From NCBI GenBank assembly GCA_013420905.1, contig JAAXNY010000001.1:2418001-2482000 (forward strand): 64,000 bases of DNA, written 5' to 3'. The stretch is from Collybia mongolica. Its lineage: Eukaryota; Basidiomycota; Agaricomycetes; Agaricales; Clitocybaceae. A program made the translations under genes and the position numbers. Position 1 is the first letter of the stretch; every line of letters begins with the position of its first letter. The notes beneath the pieces were generated by a model, which did no database searches, had not been told where the DNA came from, and was given only the letters and a program-made list of their open reading frames with translations. Below, piece after piece: positions 11,874-23,728 of the stretch.

Positions 11874-12403
11874 GGTAAATCTGAAGGGCGAGCTGGTAGC
11901 TGGCAGCTATTTGTGCCACGTTAATGAGTATGCGTGAGAGTATGTCGCCACCCTTGGTTCCTATTGGCGCTGGGCCTGCGGCCCCTTGAGTTCCTGACTG
12001 GTAACAGGATTAGTACAAATATGACTTAGTCCCTCCTATTCGAATATTTATGAAATGCCTTGGTCAACCGCATGCACCACCCTGAAATATTAACGAAGTA
12101 CCTCTCCCTGCTTCCCACCTTTTTCTTTATCGTGACTAAAAGTGGCAGAATTGCTTGGATTTTCATACTCAGGTGTGAAGTTTCCGGGGAAGTGTGGGGC
12201 TTATAGGATGCCATCCACTTGGGTCGTTCGTTCAGGATATATGATGGTTAATTATTTTTATTTAAACTTCAACGGTTTTATAATTGACTTATAAAAATCG
12301 GGGGGTGTTAAAATATTTTTCTGCTATCTTGGCGTGATCACTTGAATATTAATCAGATCTCTTTCCACATTCACGTTCTGAGCGAGAGCATCCTGGTCGA
12401 CTC
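11874..12403. promoter_or_regulatory. Divergent promoter region, F-box / Ctr
   Basis: A 530-bp gap separating the starts of the minus-strand F-box gene and the plus-strand copper transporter. The part close to the transporter is T/A-rich. No metal-responsive element can be assigned with confidence by eye. Confidence 0.45.
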
Positions 12404-13110
12404 ATGGCACAAATAAAACGAAATTCCGCTTCTCTGTTCCCTATTATCTTCGCTTTATCCATCTTAACCGCCGTAAACGCCCAGCATGACCACGGGGGCG
12501 CCACGAACGGACTCGATCCCACCATGGACATGCCCATGACGCTCGCCACGGGCCACATGATTTCATATCTCCACGTAATACCTGGAGATATCCTCTGGTT
12601 CCAAGGCTGGGTCCCGGGGAGGAACAGCACTCTCTTTAGCGCAGGTGTCGGGCTGTTCGTGCTCGGGCTATTGGAGCGATGGATAACCGCCCTCAGAGCG
12701 GCGTTGGAAGTTTCGATCAATAACGGAAAGTATGTCAATTCGAGGTGTCTGAGCGATCGTCAAACTTGGACTAACCGTGTCACCGCAGTGCGTCGAAGAT
12801 ACCTCCCAATAGCGCCAAGAAAGTATCGCTACTAGAGTCCATCATGCTTCGCGGAGCCGCGCCGTTCATCCTGCGACACGCAATCTCGAGAGGCATACTA
12901 CATATGTTCCAAGTCTCAATTGGCTTCTTGTTCATGTTGGCTGTTATGTGCGTTCGCCATCTGGTTGGAGTTCTGGCACTCTGACGCTAAACTTGTTACA
13001 GGACATTTCAGGTGGCGTTCATACTCTCAGCTGCCATCGGCCTCGCGGTGGGAGAGATGATGTATGGAAGGTACACTGATGCTGCCAATGTCGCTCTTCA
13101 CGGCCAGTAG
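12404..13110 (+). CDS. Ctr-family high-affinity copper transporter
   Basis: Plasma-membrane or vacuolar Cu(I) channel that works as a homotrimer. The N-terminus has a hydrophobic stretch ending in AVNAQHDHGG and then MDMPM, a His/Met-rich outer copper-collecting region. TM1 is around RNSTLFSAGVGLFVLGLLER. Intron 1 (GTATGT...GCAG) joins NGN to ASKIPPNSAKKVSLLES. TM2 contains MLAVM, the MxxxM copper-selectivity motif (HMFQVSIGFLFMLAVM). Intron 2 leads to TFQVAFILSAAIGLAVGEMM, where GLAVG is the GxxxG packing motif of TM3. It stops at VALHGQ (TAG 13108-13110). Length is about 180 aa, normal for fungal Ctr proteins. The ferric/cupric reductase gene lies 1.9 kb downstream on the same strand and could supply Cu(I). 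Confidence 0.92.
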
Positions 13111-15039
13111 CACCCATCAAGGCATGTATAACATTGTACAATATGAATATATGAACACAACCAAACTGAATCATATAAACAATACCGGCCCACAGCATTC
13201 AGCAATCTCAACATTACGCGTAAGTAGGTGAGTCGAATTCATGTAACGGAACGCTGTGTGTCTCCTTATGCTATTCACAACGCCTTGAGTCCCTCTGCAC
13301 GTCACAGACGTAGTGAGTGGCATTGATTTCGAAAAAAAAAAGTTAGCGTATTCGTCGGTATCTTGTGACTCGAAAGTCATGTGTGTATACTTGTGAATGC
13401 AGCTTCATGGGTTGGCCCCGTGGGCCCTCAACTTCCTTGGGATGCCGGCGGATGTATCCTCTGCTTGTCGTAATCAGATCAATGATCAGATCTCGACTTC
13501 AACGTTTGACCAAGGGTCTGCTTGAGTCCATCTAACATTCGTCCGAGGGTCATGACCGTCGTTCGTCTACTTTGTCTCGTCAGATACTCTCGTTTCTGAG
13601 CAGTCGTAATACAGATAGTATTTAGGAAATGGATGTTCGGGTAGTTGAATAATTAATGTCAGGTTAATTAATGTTGACTGACCATAAGGGTATGATATTT
13701 GGGACCTGATCAGGAGTGGTTTCGTTTAGCCCTCAGGGGTTGCGACGAGAAAAAAAACATTCCGTGAAGCTATTTATTGCGCGACTAATAAATCTTTCTG
13801 TCCTAAGCCCCGCTCGTTCGTATTATATGCAAGACGAGGAGGGAACATCTAGGCCTCGGATGTACAATCTGGTGGTGCAGAGTAGAGCGGGAAAATGCCG
13901 GACTCGGCAATTGCGCAGTAGCCAATGAAATTAAAGGCTCATTCAAGGGCTCCCACGCCACCGTCGCAGAAAGGCCTCAGGGTGAGTCCGGAATACCTTC
14001 CTCCTCTCCCCACTGTTGTCTTTTACCTCCCTCCCCCTTCTGAGGAGAACCACTTTTGCACTCATTCACTTCCAAAAATCTCCCTTCATTTGTCTGGGCC
14101 TGTGTTTAACTGCCTGTCTTGCCTCTTCTTCGAATTCTGAATATGTTGGGGAACAAACCTCATTTACGTTTTTTTCATCTTATTTAGTGCTCAATCTCTT
14201 CTAGTCCGCATGTTTCACCCTTGTGGCGCATGATAGGGCGATTTCTACACTCCTTCAACTGGGCTTCTGTATTATGGAACTACCTATATCGGGATTGGTC
14301 GAACTCATTGTTCACACTATCTGGGGCCGCATTGACCCCATGTTGGTCGTTGCTCTACTGGTGCGTCTTCCACCTAGCAATATTCGTACTTTACTAATGT
14401 TAGCACGCTGCTCATTAGACCCTGTTTGCAGTCATTGGTCGTTTGACCACTCACTCAGCCCACCATGGGAATGTTATGACGACTACTGCCTGATTTGCCC
14501 ATGTTCGATGTCACCCACGGACTTACAAGGCGTTGACCTCTCCATGTGGACGCCTCTCCTTAGCCCCCTAAGAAAAAAAAATCTGTCAACGCTGACTCGG
14601 GGAATGACTCGGGAACTCTGCTTAGACTGTTATCCTTCCGGAATCTCCCGGCTGTCCCTCCCTTGTCCACTGCTCAACGTTCTGTGGCCTAGAAAATTCA
14701 AAATGCTATCTGCAAGGGGCTCAAATCACCACAGCAATTTGTGATGATCTTGTACGCCTTTCTACTCTCACTCCTGTTTGGCGACAGTTTTGTTATCTTT
14801 GTTGTTTGCACTTGCTTGCTACTGAATACTAATTATTTTTAAAAACATACAATTTTCCCACGGTGTCCCACCTTTGCGACTTCCGGTTTCTGCCCAGGCC
14901 TCTTGGATTGCATCTCACGACCTCACTAACGTCCCTTGCACGGTCGACCATCCTTGATCTACTGTCCGCACATTTATCTTCGGATTTTTGTGTGCTTTTG
15001 TAGACTCTCGGGTTTTCTTTTATCTATTTTGTTGCAGCA
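13111..15039. other. Long intergenic stretch, no gene recognised
   Basis: A 1.9-kb gap. Its second half is pyrimidine-rich on the + strand (about 13990-14220). Open frames exist at 14223-14744 and nearby, but they lack splice signals, family motifs or consistent frame use, so I do not call a gene. It includes the 5' region of the reductase gene. Confidence 0.45.
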
Positions 15040-17569
15040 ATGGCAGATACTGGTGCGCCGCCTGTAATCCCTACAGAGTTTCAGCAATACAAGTACGTCC
15101 GTTATCCGTTTTTTTTGTCTTTTTCCTGTGATTTTATTTGAACGATATCTTTCTGTGGTTGTTAAATAATATGGACCTCCCATTATCTCACTTTCGTGGT
15201 CCAATGTCGGCGCTTCATGTCAACTACAGTTTCTCTCCATCGCCCTCTTTGCACAGTCATTCTAAACCATATTCCCCTCAGTTCGTATGTCGAAGACCCC
15301 AAATGGCAGATCAAATTCACCATCGCCTGGACCGTGGTCCTTGCTTTCTTCGTCATCCTCGCACTCCTGCGCCATCTCGTATCTTTCTCACACCTGCCTC
15401 GTAAAGGCAGGTGGCTAGACGGCGTCTTCGGAGTGATGGAGGACTGGAGAGGCTGGAATGGCGCCAGGAAATATGGCCGGCTAAACGAGCAGGAAAGGGA
15501 GAAAGACTCCGGGGTTTCATCTGTGGCCATATGTGAGAGTAAGCCCGTAAGGAAAACTTCTCAGCGCAAGGAGAGGCCTGCACGTACAGCAATGGCGGCG
15601 CGCATCTTTTCGTCTCTGGGTGCCGTTTTCTACTGGACGCCCCCAGGAATTGGGCTGAATGCTGGCCAAAGTTTGTAGTCTCCCTATCATTGGCTAAAAA
15701 TAACTCTAATCTTTCCATGAAGCCTTCATTATCTGTGCCTATGTTGGACTCACTCTTGCATGCATCCTTACATCGGCTCCCCTTATTACCAATTCCAATC
15801 GGGCAGGATTTTTGGCCCTTGCCCAACTTCCTCTTGTCATACTCCTCGCATCGAAGAACACCCCCTTATCTCTCCTCTTTGGCCCTCCATCGTCCACGTC
15901 CTCAGAACCTGGCCGTGCCTACCCACATGCTGGACCATCCTTTGCCTACACCCGGCTAAACCCATTTCATCGCTGGGCGGGACGGCTCTTCATCCTCTCC
16001 GCTGTCATTCATGGTTCCCTCTGGATTAACAATCATATTATTTGGGATATTCCCATTATTGGCCAGCAAAAGGAAACTTCGGGCATCGCAGCGCTGGGCG
16101 TCTTGGGTGTTATCGGCTTGAGCAGCTTACGACCTGTGAGGAAATATGCATGGAACGTGTTCTGGTGGATCCAGTGAGTATATCTAACCGCTCAGTTATG
16201 AAATAAGGGTGGCAGTTGATGTGTTCTGCCAGCTTCCTTGCTTTCCCAGGGTTCTTCATCACGATATGTTATCATACCATATATGCGGCACCATGGATTA
16301 TACCGCCAATTGCATTTTATGCTTTCGATGTGTTAATGCGGATGGCAAGATATAGGATCAAGGATGCATGGCTAACAAGAGTTGATGGTCAGATGACCAT
16401 CGTGAGTGCTCAGTCTCTGTCAATATATTCATGTTTGTTGACCCCTAATGCAGATCCATGTTCCCGACTGCGACAGCGGTTTTCGAGGCGGGCAGCACTT
16501 GCGATTGCGCGTCTTTTTTGAGGGACGTGGCGTATTCGAGGCGCACCCACTCAGCATCATGACCGCCCCTCGTGGGACGACATGTCTCAGCCCAGCCGAT
16601 ATGAACCGCTACTTCGACGCCGGTGATGCCGACCCAGCGAAGCTTGAATCTGGCTCTGAAATTCTAGAGACTGTGCGGCTGCAACGGGAAGGCGTCGGGA
16701 TCGTTCTCGGAGCAAGGGTAATGGGCGATTGGACGCGCGCGCTAAACGAGCATGCCCGCACAGAAAGGGAGCGTTTAGCCCTTCTACCTACACTACCTAT
16801 GCCCACCTCGTCTTCATCCTCTCCCCAAGAGTCCCAGATAGAAAGCCAGAAAACGACCGGCCTTCAACCGATTCCGGTGCAAGTGATGTTCGACGGCCCA
16901 TATGGCGGATGCGAACTCGATCTACCTGCCTACGAGCGCGTCCTACTCGTAGCCGGAGGGAGTGGTGCGACCTTTGCTCTGGGCGTGCTCGACGAACTCA
17001 TAGCGCGGAGCTGCCTAGTCGGGGACGGCGTGACACGACGTGTGGACTTTGTGTGGTGCATCCGCTCATTCGGGTCAATCAGGTGGTTCGCCCCGCTATT
17101 GATGGCAATTGCTCATGCGGCAACTGCGGGGCGGGGGGTTGAGCTCCGGATTGCTGTATATGTGACATGCTTGTGTGCACGCGAGGACGTACCAGACGTG
17201 CCCGGAATGGAGGTGCGCGTGGGGGGAAGGCCGGATATGCGTGCGCTTATTGGGGGGATGATGGGCCGCAGTGGTGGGGAGAAGGGAAAGAAGAACGCGA
17301 ATGCGGATATGGAGATGTGTGGGTGTGGGTGTGCTGCCCCTGAGGAGGAGAGCCGTGCGAGCGTGAGTGCGAGTGAGGAGACGGATGAGAAAGTGGGGGA
17401 AGAGAAGGAGGAGAAGCGCAGTCGTTGTATGGAAGAGGAGTTTGAAGGGAGGTTGGCGGTGTGTGCGAGTGGTCCTGAGAGTTTGACAAGAGAGGCTGCG
17501 AATGCGGTTGCGAGATGGGCGGGGGTGGGCCGCGGGGTTGGACTGCATACTGAAGTGTTTGCGATATGA
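15040..17569 (+). CDS. Ferric/cupric reductase transmembrane component (FRE family)
   Basis: Plasma-membrane metalloreductase passing electrons from NADPH through FAD and two hemes to extracellular Fe(III) or Cu(II). It starts MADTGAPPVIPTEFQQYN, then a 190-nt intron, long for this window. TM segments include KFTIAWTVVLAFFVILALL and later ones. The heme histidines are in LNPFHRWAGRLFILSAVIHG and FFITICYHTIYAAPW. The FAD motif HPLSI is present (EAHPLSIMTAP) and the NADPH-binding loop is LLVAGGSGATFALG. The terminal CASGPESL is the usual NADPH-side Cys motif. Between the last two lies an unusual insert of about 75 residues, acidic and Lys-rich with a CGCGC cluster. It stops at HTEVFAI, total about 730 aa. 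It is a likely partner of the upstream Ctr transporter. Confidence 0.9.
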
Positions 17570-18624
17570 AACAGAACTGCTTGTTGTATAAGTAAATAAA
17601 GTATATATGTGATTCTCTACTTGTATCAGTGTCGACTTTCATGAAGTTGCGTCGCCTCCAGGGGACCACTGGCGTTTAGCCGCAAGGCGGCGATAACCGA
17701 TCGTCAGTGGTCACTACTTTATTTTTGCCAACAACTTCGACCGACAATATCGATATCTCGGTCGTGTCCCGGTGCAATTTAAACCGAAAGCTCTCATAAG
17801 TCACACTTGTACTAGCCTTCTCCAAACCATCGGTCCTCATCGACATGAAATACAGCAGGCCTAAATGGTCTCCCGAGCAACCACCAGCACATTTTGATCC
17901 CTCACCCCAAGGCATTCCATCTCTTTTCAAGTTTGTAAGGCCGCGATGGGTGATTTTTGAACCCCGTACGGACGATGATGGTTAGTGAAACTTGGCACGG
18001 TTGGTACCGTTCAGAGCGTCTATTACCTGCGCGAAAAAGTTTACCGAGTACATCTGAACTTCGTCTGAGGTACCCGAGTGTTAGTACTACCACATACAAT
18101 TAACCACACACCACGGGAATGTGGTGGACCTCGATTCATACCGCCTCTCGTACCTCAAGATCCACGACGCTGCCGCTCTCCTCTGCTCTGGAAGGATTGA
18201 CTGTCTTTCGGAGAAGTTCGTTCTCTTCCTCATAGTCAGCGCGACAATTTCAAGACCGAGTTCAATCCAACCTCACAATGCGGTCGCTTTACAGAAGTCG
18301 CCAAAGATAGAATCACAGTGCGGTACATATCCAATGCCACATTTCTGACTGGAACTAGGAGAGGCCTTCCAGTATTTGGGTGAGCCATTCGACACCTATT
18401 AGGCATGTATGATTTCATTATAACTCGGCCCCACCCACAAATCAGACCCCCAGCAATGTTGTATAAGTCAAAAACATTGTGAACAGAAGCAACGCATTCG
18501 ACAGAAAAACGCCCGGTGAGACCTAGAGCGGAGCCCTTCTGTATGTTCGCTTAATGGAGGTGGTGCACCCTCAAAGGCCAGGAAAAAGCCTATCTAATTA
18601 TAACCAGACTACAGTACGACCCTC
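17570..18624. other. Intergenic with possible decayed exon fragments
   Basis: Two uncertain pieces occur. On the minus strand at 17676-17930 a frame reads KASTSVTYESFRFKLHRDT. On the plus strand around 18243-18358 a frame reads CGRFTEVAKDRITVRYISNA and ends at a GTGAGC donor. Neither belongs to a family I recognise and neither can be extended. They may be remnants of a lost gene in this F-box repeat area. Confidence 0.3.
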
Positions 18625-19886
18625 ATGCTATGTGATTTCCTGCTGCTCATCATTTCTGTCATACCTCGGAGGCGGGACATCCAGAGGTTGATTGACGTCA
18701 ATTGCCTGTTTTTCGAGGCGGCAACGAACGATATACATCACTCACAAACATTCACTTCAAGTGATTGTTCCTCGACCAACCTCTTTGCGATCAGCTTCTT
18801 TAGACTGAATCGAATCCGGTGAGTCCTCATCAACCAACGTTGATCGCATACACCCGGCTAATGATTTGAGCAATAGACAACCAGACATAGGGATTCATGT
18901 ACGTTAACTATCCATTGAGCCTCCTACGACCCATGAGAGCCTGTCATTAGCACCTATTCGTGGTCACGCATAGTGTTCATTTTCAATAACCTGTTTGTGT
19001 TTGTTGGACCCGACCTCGAAGCCGCAGGGAGTGCATCATCTGGGCCCTTCGCCTTACAACTCCCCTAGGTGCTAGCCTTACATCATCGACAAAATTCCCC
19101 TTGAAATCCATTCATCCCCGAGAATACGCCTTCACCTCCATTTTCAGGGGTATATGGACATCCGTGAGTGTATCTCTTCGAAGTACTTCGGTTTTTTTTT
19201 CCACCTGTGACACATGTTTTCTCTTGCTCTACGGCTCCGCAGTGGCTAACCTCGAAAGACTAGCTATCACAGTCATATCTGATCGCCCACACCCCACCCA
19301 CAAAGAGGCTTCGAACCATATGTTAGCCAACCCCCCATTTGTAGTTCTCGTGCAGACTCAACGGCATTGCCTCCTTTCGCTTTCGATATTAGGCAAAGAC
19401 CACATAAATCTGGCCTACTTTGTAGAGCCCGGCCACTTTCTTTACCCGGAAGGACTTCGTTCCGACGGCGTGATCACCCCCATCACGTTTTTCTCTCACA
19501 CGTCCTCGATCCTCACCTGCTTCCTCGACGTACTTAAATTCTCCCTTGAGACGCTCAGCATCGTGCCGAATGACTTGGGGGAAAATGCGGCATAAATGGC
19601 CTGGATGTCTGGAACATTTGCGACCCTCGACCTCCCTGCCCTGCAGACCCTAACGATTAGGACGTGGAAATCCTTGTTTCCGCATACCCCGCAGCTTACC
19701 TCATTAACTCTCGTCGTCCTTGATCCGGTAGACATTCCTAATATAATCGAAAATCTCCACCAGCCACCCGGAAATCACATCACCAAACAGATCGTCTATC
19801 CAAAACTAAATTCAAAATCGAGCTGGAGCCCGAAAATGGTTAGCCAATTCCACAGTGGTGATGAAACCCTCTCAACTTTCCGCTGA
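18625..19886 (+). pseudogene. Broken F-box/LRR paralogue
   Basis: Degenerate copy of the F-box gene found just downstream at 20291. The 5' part keeps RRRDIQRLIDVNCLFFEAAT against RGMETRRLIGLNHMFFEAAM in the intact copy, but the first F-box helix is lost. The 3' part keeps SLETLSIVPNDLGENAA, an in-frame TAA at 19593-19595, then MAWMSGTFATLDLPALQTL, against SIGIIPKI...WISGEFTTLDFPVLQSL. The middle (around 19240-19500) is open but diverged. It lies head-to-tail with the intact copy, so tandem duplication followed by decay is the simplest reading. An intron covering the TAA is unlikely because homology runs on both sides of it. Confidence 0.68.
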
Positions 19887-20290
19887 CCACTGTAAACTCG
19901 AAGATCGGTCAGTTTCCTAGGTTTGGAAGCCAAGGCCAAAGAAGAATTGAATAATCTAGTGGTTGGGAGGTCAGGCGACCGGGACTGAATACCCAGTGTC
20001 AGCGATTTATTATTTCATCCCCGAAATTACTATTGGGTCAAGCACTTGATGGACGCATCAATTGTTACCGGTACCCCCTGCCAGTAATTAACAAGCCGAA
20101 TTTCCCAGACGGGCATGCAGACACCGCGGTCTGATAGGAACGCGACTCCATGTGGCTTCGGCATCATCTGATGTTGTCATTCATTTAAGAGGCTCTGGAC
20201 GTGAACAGCCTGACCGAGCATGTTCGGCAACCCAATTTATAAAGTGCTCTGCGGACTGCAGCTTCAGCACCCTCCCGCAAAGCAACTTCA
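19887..20290. promoter_or_regulatory. Intergenic, promoter side of the intact F-box gene
   Basis: A 404-bp gap between the broken and intact F-box copies. The last 140 bp are open in another frame, but this is a shadow of the 5' leader. No element is recognised. Confidence 0.4.
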
Positions 20291-21558
20291 ATGATCATGT
20301 CGGCACCTTTAGCCATCCACCTCCCAGCGGAAATATGGCTCCACATCCTCTCGTTCTTACCCAGAGGAATGGAGACTCGGAGGTTGATTGGACTCAATCA
20401 TATGTTTTTCGAGGCGGCAATGAACGACATATTCGGAGAGGTGATATTCGTTCCGAGTGATAACTCGGCATGCAACTTGAAAAGACTGACCCAGATCCGG
20501 TAAGTAGTTTCTCCCTGATTTCTCTTACGCACTGAGACGGCACCTGCAGAGAACCCAGCATCGGCCACCGTATACAATCACTCTATGTTCAGCCACCTCT
20601 TGCCGAACCGAAACCATCTCAAACAGGTGTGCTCTCGTGTCTGAAGAACATTATGCGTCACTCTAAGCGGTCCATTCGCCGTCAAAAACGAAACAATGCC
20701 ATCTTAAAAGCACTTTATCTCGCAGTCCCAAATTGCAAGAATGTGCGGGAAATAACACTGCACCACGAGGCAGAGTTTGCGGCCAACGATACGCCATCTC
20801 CCGTGTTCCTCGAAAACATGTGGTCCGTGGTGGGACCTAGCCTTCGAAAGCTTCGGATTATCTCCCCATGGGACAGGGTCTCTCTGCTTCTCGATGAAAA
20901 AGCGACACTTCCAGTAACAAACCTTGAAGAACTCAGTATCACATTCATACTAATCCGGTCCTTCGAGTTCATGACTTGGAGCCCGGTTCCCATCTCAATC
21001 AGTCGTCCATTCATATCATTCGCTCAGTCTCAGCGACATTCTCTCCAATCTCTCACGATTTCGTCGTTTGAACGCCTGGAAATGTCATCCTACTTTGAGG
21101 AACTTGGCTACTTCCCACGCTTGAGGCAGCTTCGGATCCTTGTCATGATAGATCGCCATACACTTCCCATGCCTTCTGCCCTAACACGTTTCTTGGATAC
21201 GCATAAAGCTACTCTGGAAAGTATTGGGATCATTCCAAAAATAGAGAAAATGGATGAAACATATTCCACATGGATCTCGGGGGAGTTTACCACCCTGGAT
21301 TTTCCAGTCCTCCAGTCACTGAAGATAGGATCCTGGGGATTCGCTTTCCCGCATGTCCCACGACTCACAGTGGTTTCACTCAACGTCCGCCGCCCGGATT
21401 ATATCCCCAGTATGAAAAGGGAGCTTGAACGTGCCTCCGGAGGCCGCAAGATCAGTAAGATCACTCATATCACCACTACCGAGTTGGAAGTCGAGCTGGC
21501 GCCCGCCGCCGGACAAGTTGTTGCCCAAAAATTCAGTAGTCGTTTTTACGATAAATGA
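20291..21558 (+). CDS. F-box/LRR-like protein, intact paralogue
   Basis: Probable SCF ubiquitin-ligase receptor. MIMSAPLAIHLPAEIWLHIL begins the F-box directly, with SFLPRGMETRRLIGLNHMFF and EAAMNDIFGEVIFVPSDN completing it (residues about 8-50). One intron (GTAAGT...GCAG) follows LKRLTQIR. Exon 2 continues REPSIGHRIQSLYVQPPL and stays open to the end. Leucine-rich segments recur: MWSVVGPSLRKLRIISPW, NLEELSITFIL, SLQSLTISSFERLEMSSYF, FPRLRQLRILV, and TLDFPVLQSLKIGSWGF. It stops after SSRFYDK, about 405 aa. The ATG two codons downstream (MSAPL) is an alternative start. Target proteins are unknown. Confidence 0.8.
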
Positions 21559-23728
21559 TCCATCTCAGTAAGCACCTCTGTCCTTAAAGTAACATGCATT
21601 ATGTTTATCAGGTTTCGCCACTCAAATGCAAACGGAAGCTGGGTTAAGGTATTGCGACGCGACACAAGTCAGACCCATGGGAAACCCTGGTGTGAGCGAG
21701 TCCCATATAGGTAATGACTGTTGTACAATTTTATTTATACAGAGATTTTATGGCATGTGATACGATGTTGGTATGGCTTTCTGTCAACGAGCGTTCGGGT
21801 TTCAGCTAGATTGAACTAATCATTTCTGCCTCGAGGCATAAGCAGTGGTGTATTCATCAAACGCATTGCTTGTAGACTTGTAATCCCTATCTAATTGTCT
21901 CGATTTCGAGAATCTGAGAGTTTCTTTGGGATATAGCTTATGAGATGCGCTATCAATGTTCACGATAATATCATGACAACGGCTCTGGATAAGTTTGCCT
22001 TGACTGGAAAAGTAGGAAGTGTTGACTGTCAGCCGCTTTACTCGAGTTGTGAATGTGCGGTCTACTTTACAGTGACGTATGTATTAATAGAGTAAGATAG
22101 AAAGATAGAAAAATTTGAATCTCACTTTGGTTATCGTAATCAATGGATGTCGAGAAAGTATTACTATGGATGAATGCGATTGCACCATTAAGGACTGTGT
22201 AGTTTCCGATGTGCAGTTGATGCAGCCCAGGCAGTTCAACGTCGTTAGTGTCTTCATCGCTTTTTTCGTCCTTGACTTCATCATTTCCTTCCTCCTGGCT
22301 CCAACTCTTCGCACTCAAAATATTCTCTCACTTCTGATCGCAATGCAGGGAAATCTGTATAAAATGCCTACGAGGGGGACTGAAACTGAAGCTATTGAGT
22401 AGCTCAGTGGGTTCCACTCGATTGTGTGGTGGGAGAGACTGGGGCGGTAGGGGGTGCCGACATTCGATTACACGGCTACTGGAGGCTAGACACCAGAACA
22501 TAGAGGACAATGCTACAGAAGTAGAAGAACAATCATCACACAAGTAGTCAATCTAACAAATGGACACCGAAAAGACCTTTGGTAAGGCCTGTCGACAGAC
22601 CATCATCGTTTAAGACCTCAGCTGCATGAAACAGATGATCAGGCTAATATTTTATGCAGCAACATAAAACCCACCTCATAAGGAGAAGAGCTCAACATAC
22701 AACCCGGGGTGGGTGCCATAAAACTCTTGACCCAAAATGTTCCATGGTATTCGGTGATTGACCGACGAGAGTGTCATAAGGGTGGCGCACGCCGGGTCGG
22801 AACTGCTAAGGAGTATTTGCAAATGTTGCTTTACAAATGATCCAGAGGGAAGGTGGACAAATTAGACAAATTAAAGGGCGCTGCTTTATGAGTCCCCATC
22901 GATTTCATATTGCATGGACGATCTGGGCTGGACTGTGGCCTCGACCCAGGAGAGCTATGGATGGGTCCCAATGATGCACTAAAGGCCGAAGGACGTTGTA
23001 GAATCGACACCAATGATCGTAAGAGCGTCAAAGATGGGTGGTTCCATAAATTTGGGATGGAAAGGGGAATCCTTGATGGGGTGGCGTACACAAATGGAAT
23101 TGGTGGGAGTACGCAGAAAGAATGATGAGTTGTGGTATAAGGACACATTTTGTTGAGAGCATAAAGTAGCTGGAATCGGACGTTGGGGGCGCCTCTTGAC
23201 TTCTTGTGAACTTAAATTGCGATCAGCAAAAGCCAACGAATGTCGCGATGCATACAATAGACCTACATCCCTTCAGTAGTTCCTGTCGCAAGGGACCCAC
23301 AGTTCCTTGACCACCCGACATGGGCTTTCATTTTCTCCTTATTTCCAACTCCTTGTCAGGCACTTACATAGGTGCCGCGTAGGAGTTATGTTTCCATGAT
23401 TGACGGGTATGACCCATCAAGTATGAAAGAAAGGTCCCAGCAGGGTATTGGTAGGCAAGTTGACATCAAGCCCTCACGTAAAGGTCGTATTCTTGTTATC
23501 GTTGCGGGCACAGTTGAACAGGAATAAAGCCACGAGATCTTTTTTTGCCAAGAAGTTGTGGCTGTTCGCTGAACTGCCCACGATGTAAGTTTGTATTTGT
23601 AGAATATGTTTCATCCTGCTCTTGATCAGGCCTCATGCATAACGGCAGCTTTCAATGGACGCCGCACGGATCTCTTCGACTTCGAGTAGCAAGTATACTC
23701 TGAATTTTGACCATCTCACCTTAAGTCG
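21559..23728. other. Intergenic, 2.2 kb, nothing recognised
   Basis: Mixed-composition sequence with only short open frames on both strands (for example 22115-22402 and 22831-23148) that lack motifs, splice context and any resemblance to neighbours. No RNA gene or repeat was seen. The 3' end holds the promoter of the former HET gene. Confidence 0.45.

Noticed and set aside
14223..14744. 173-codon plus-strand frame upstream of the reductase
   Set aside because: No motif, no splice continuity, odd composition, and a neighbouring frame is equally open. Treated as chance.
20152..20460. 102-codon frame overlapping the start of the intact F-box gene
   Set aside because: It is out of frame with the F-box coding sequence and has no family resemblance.
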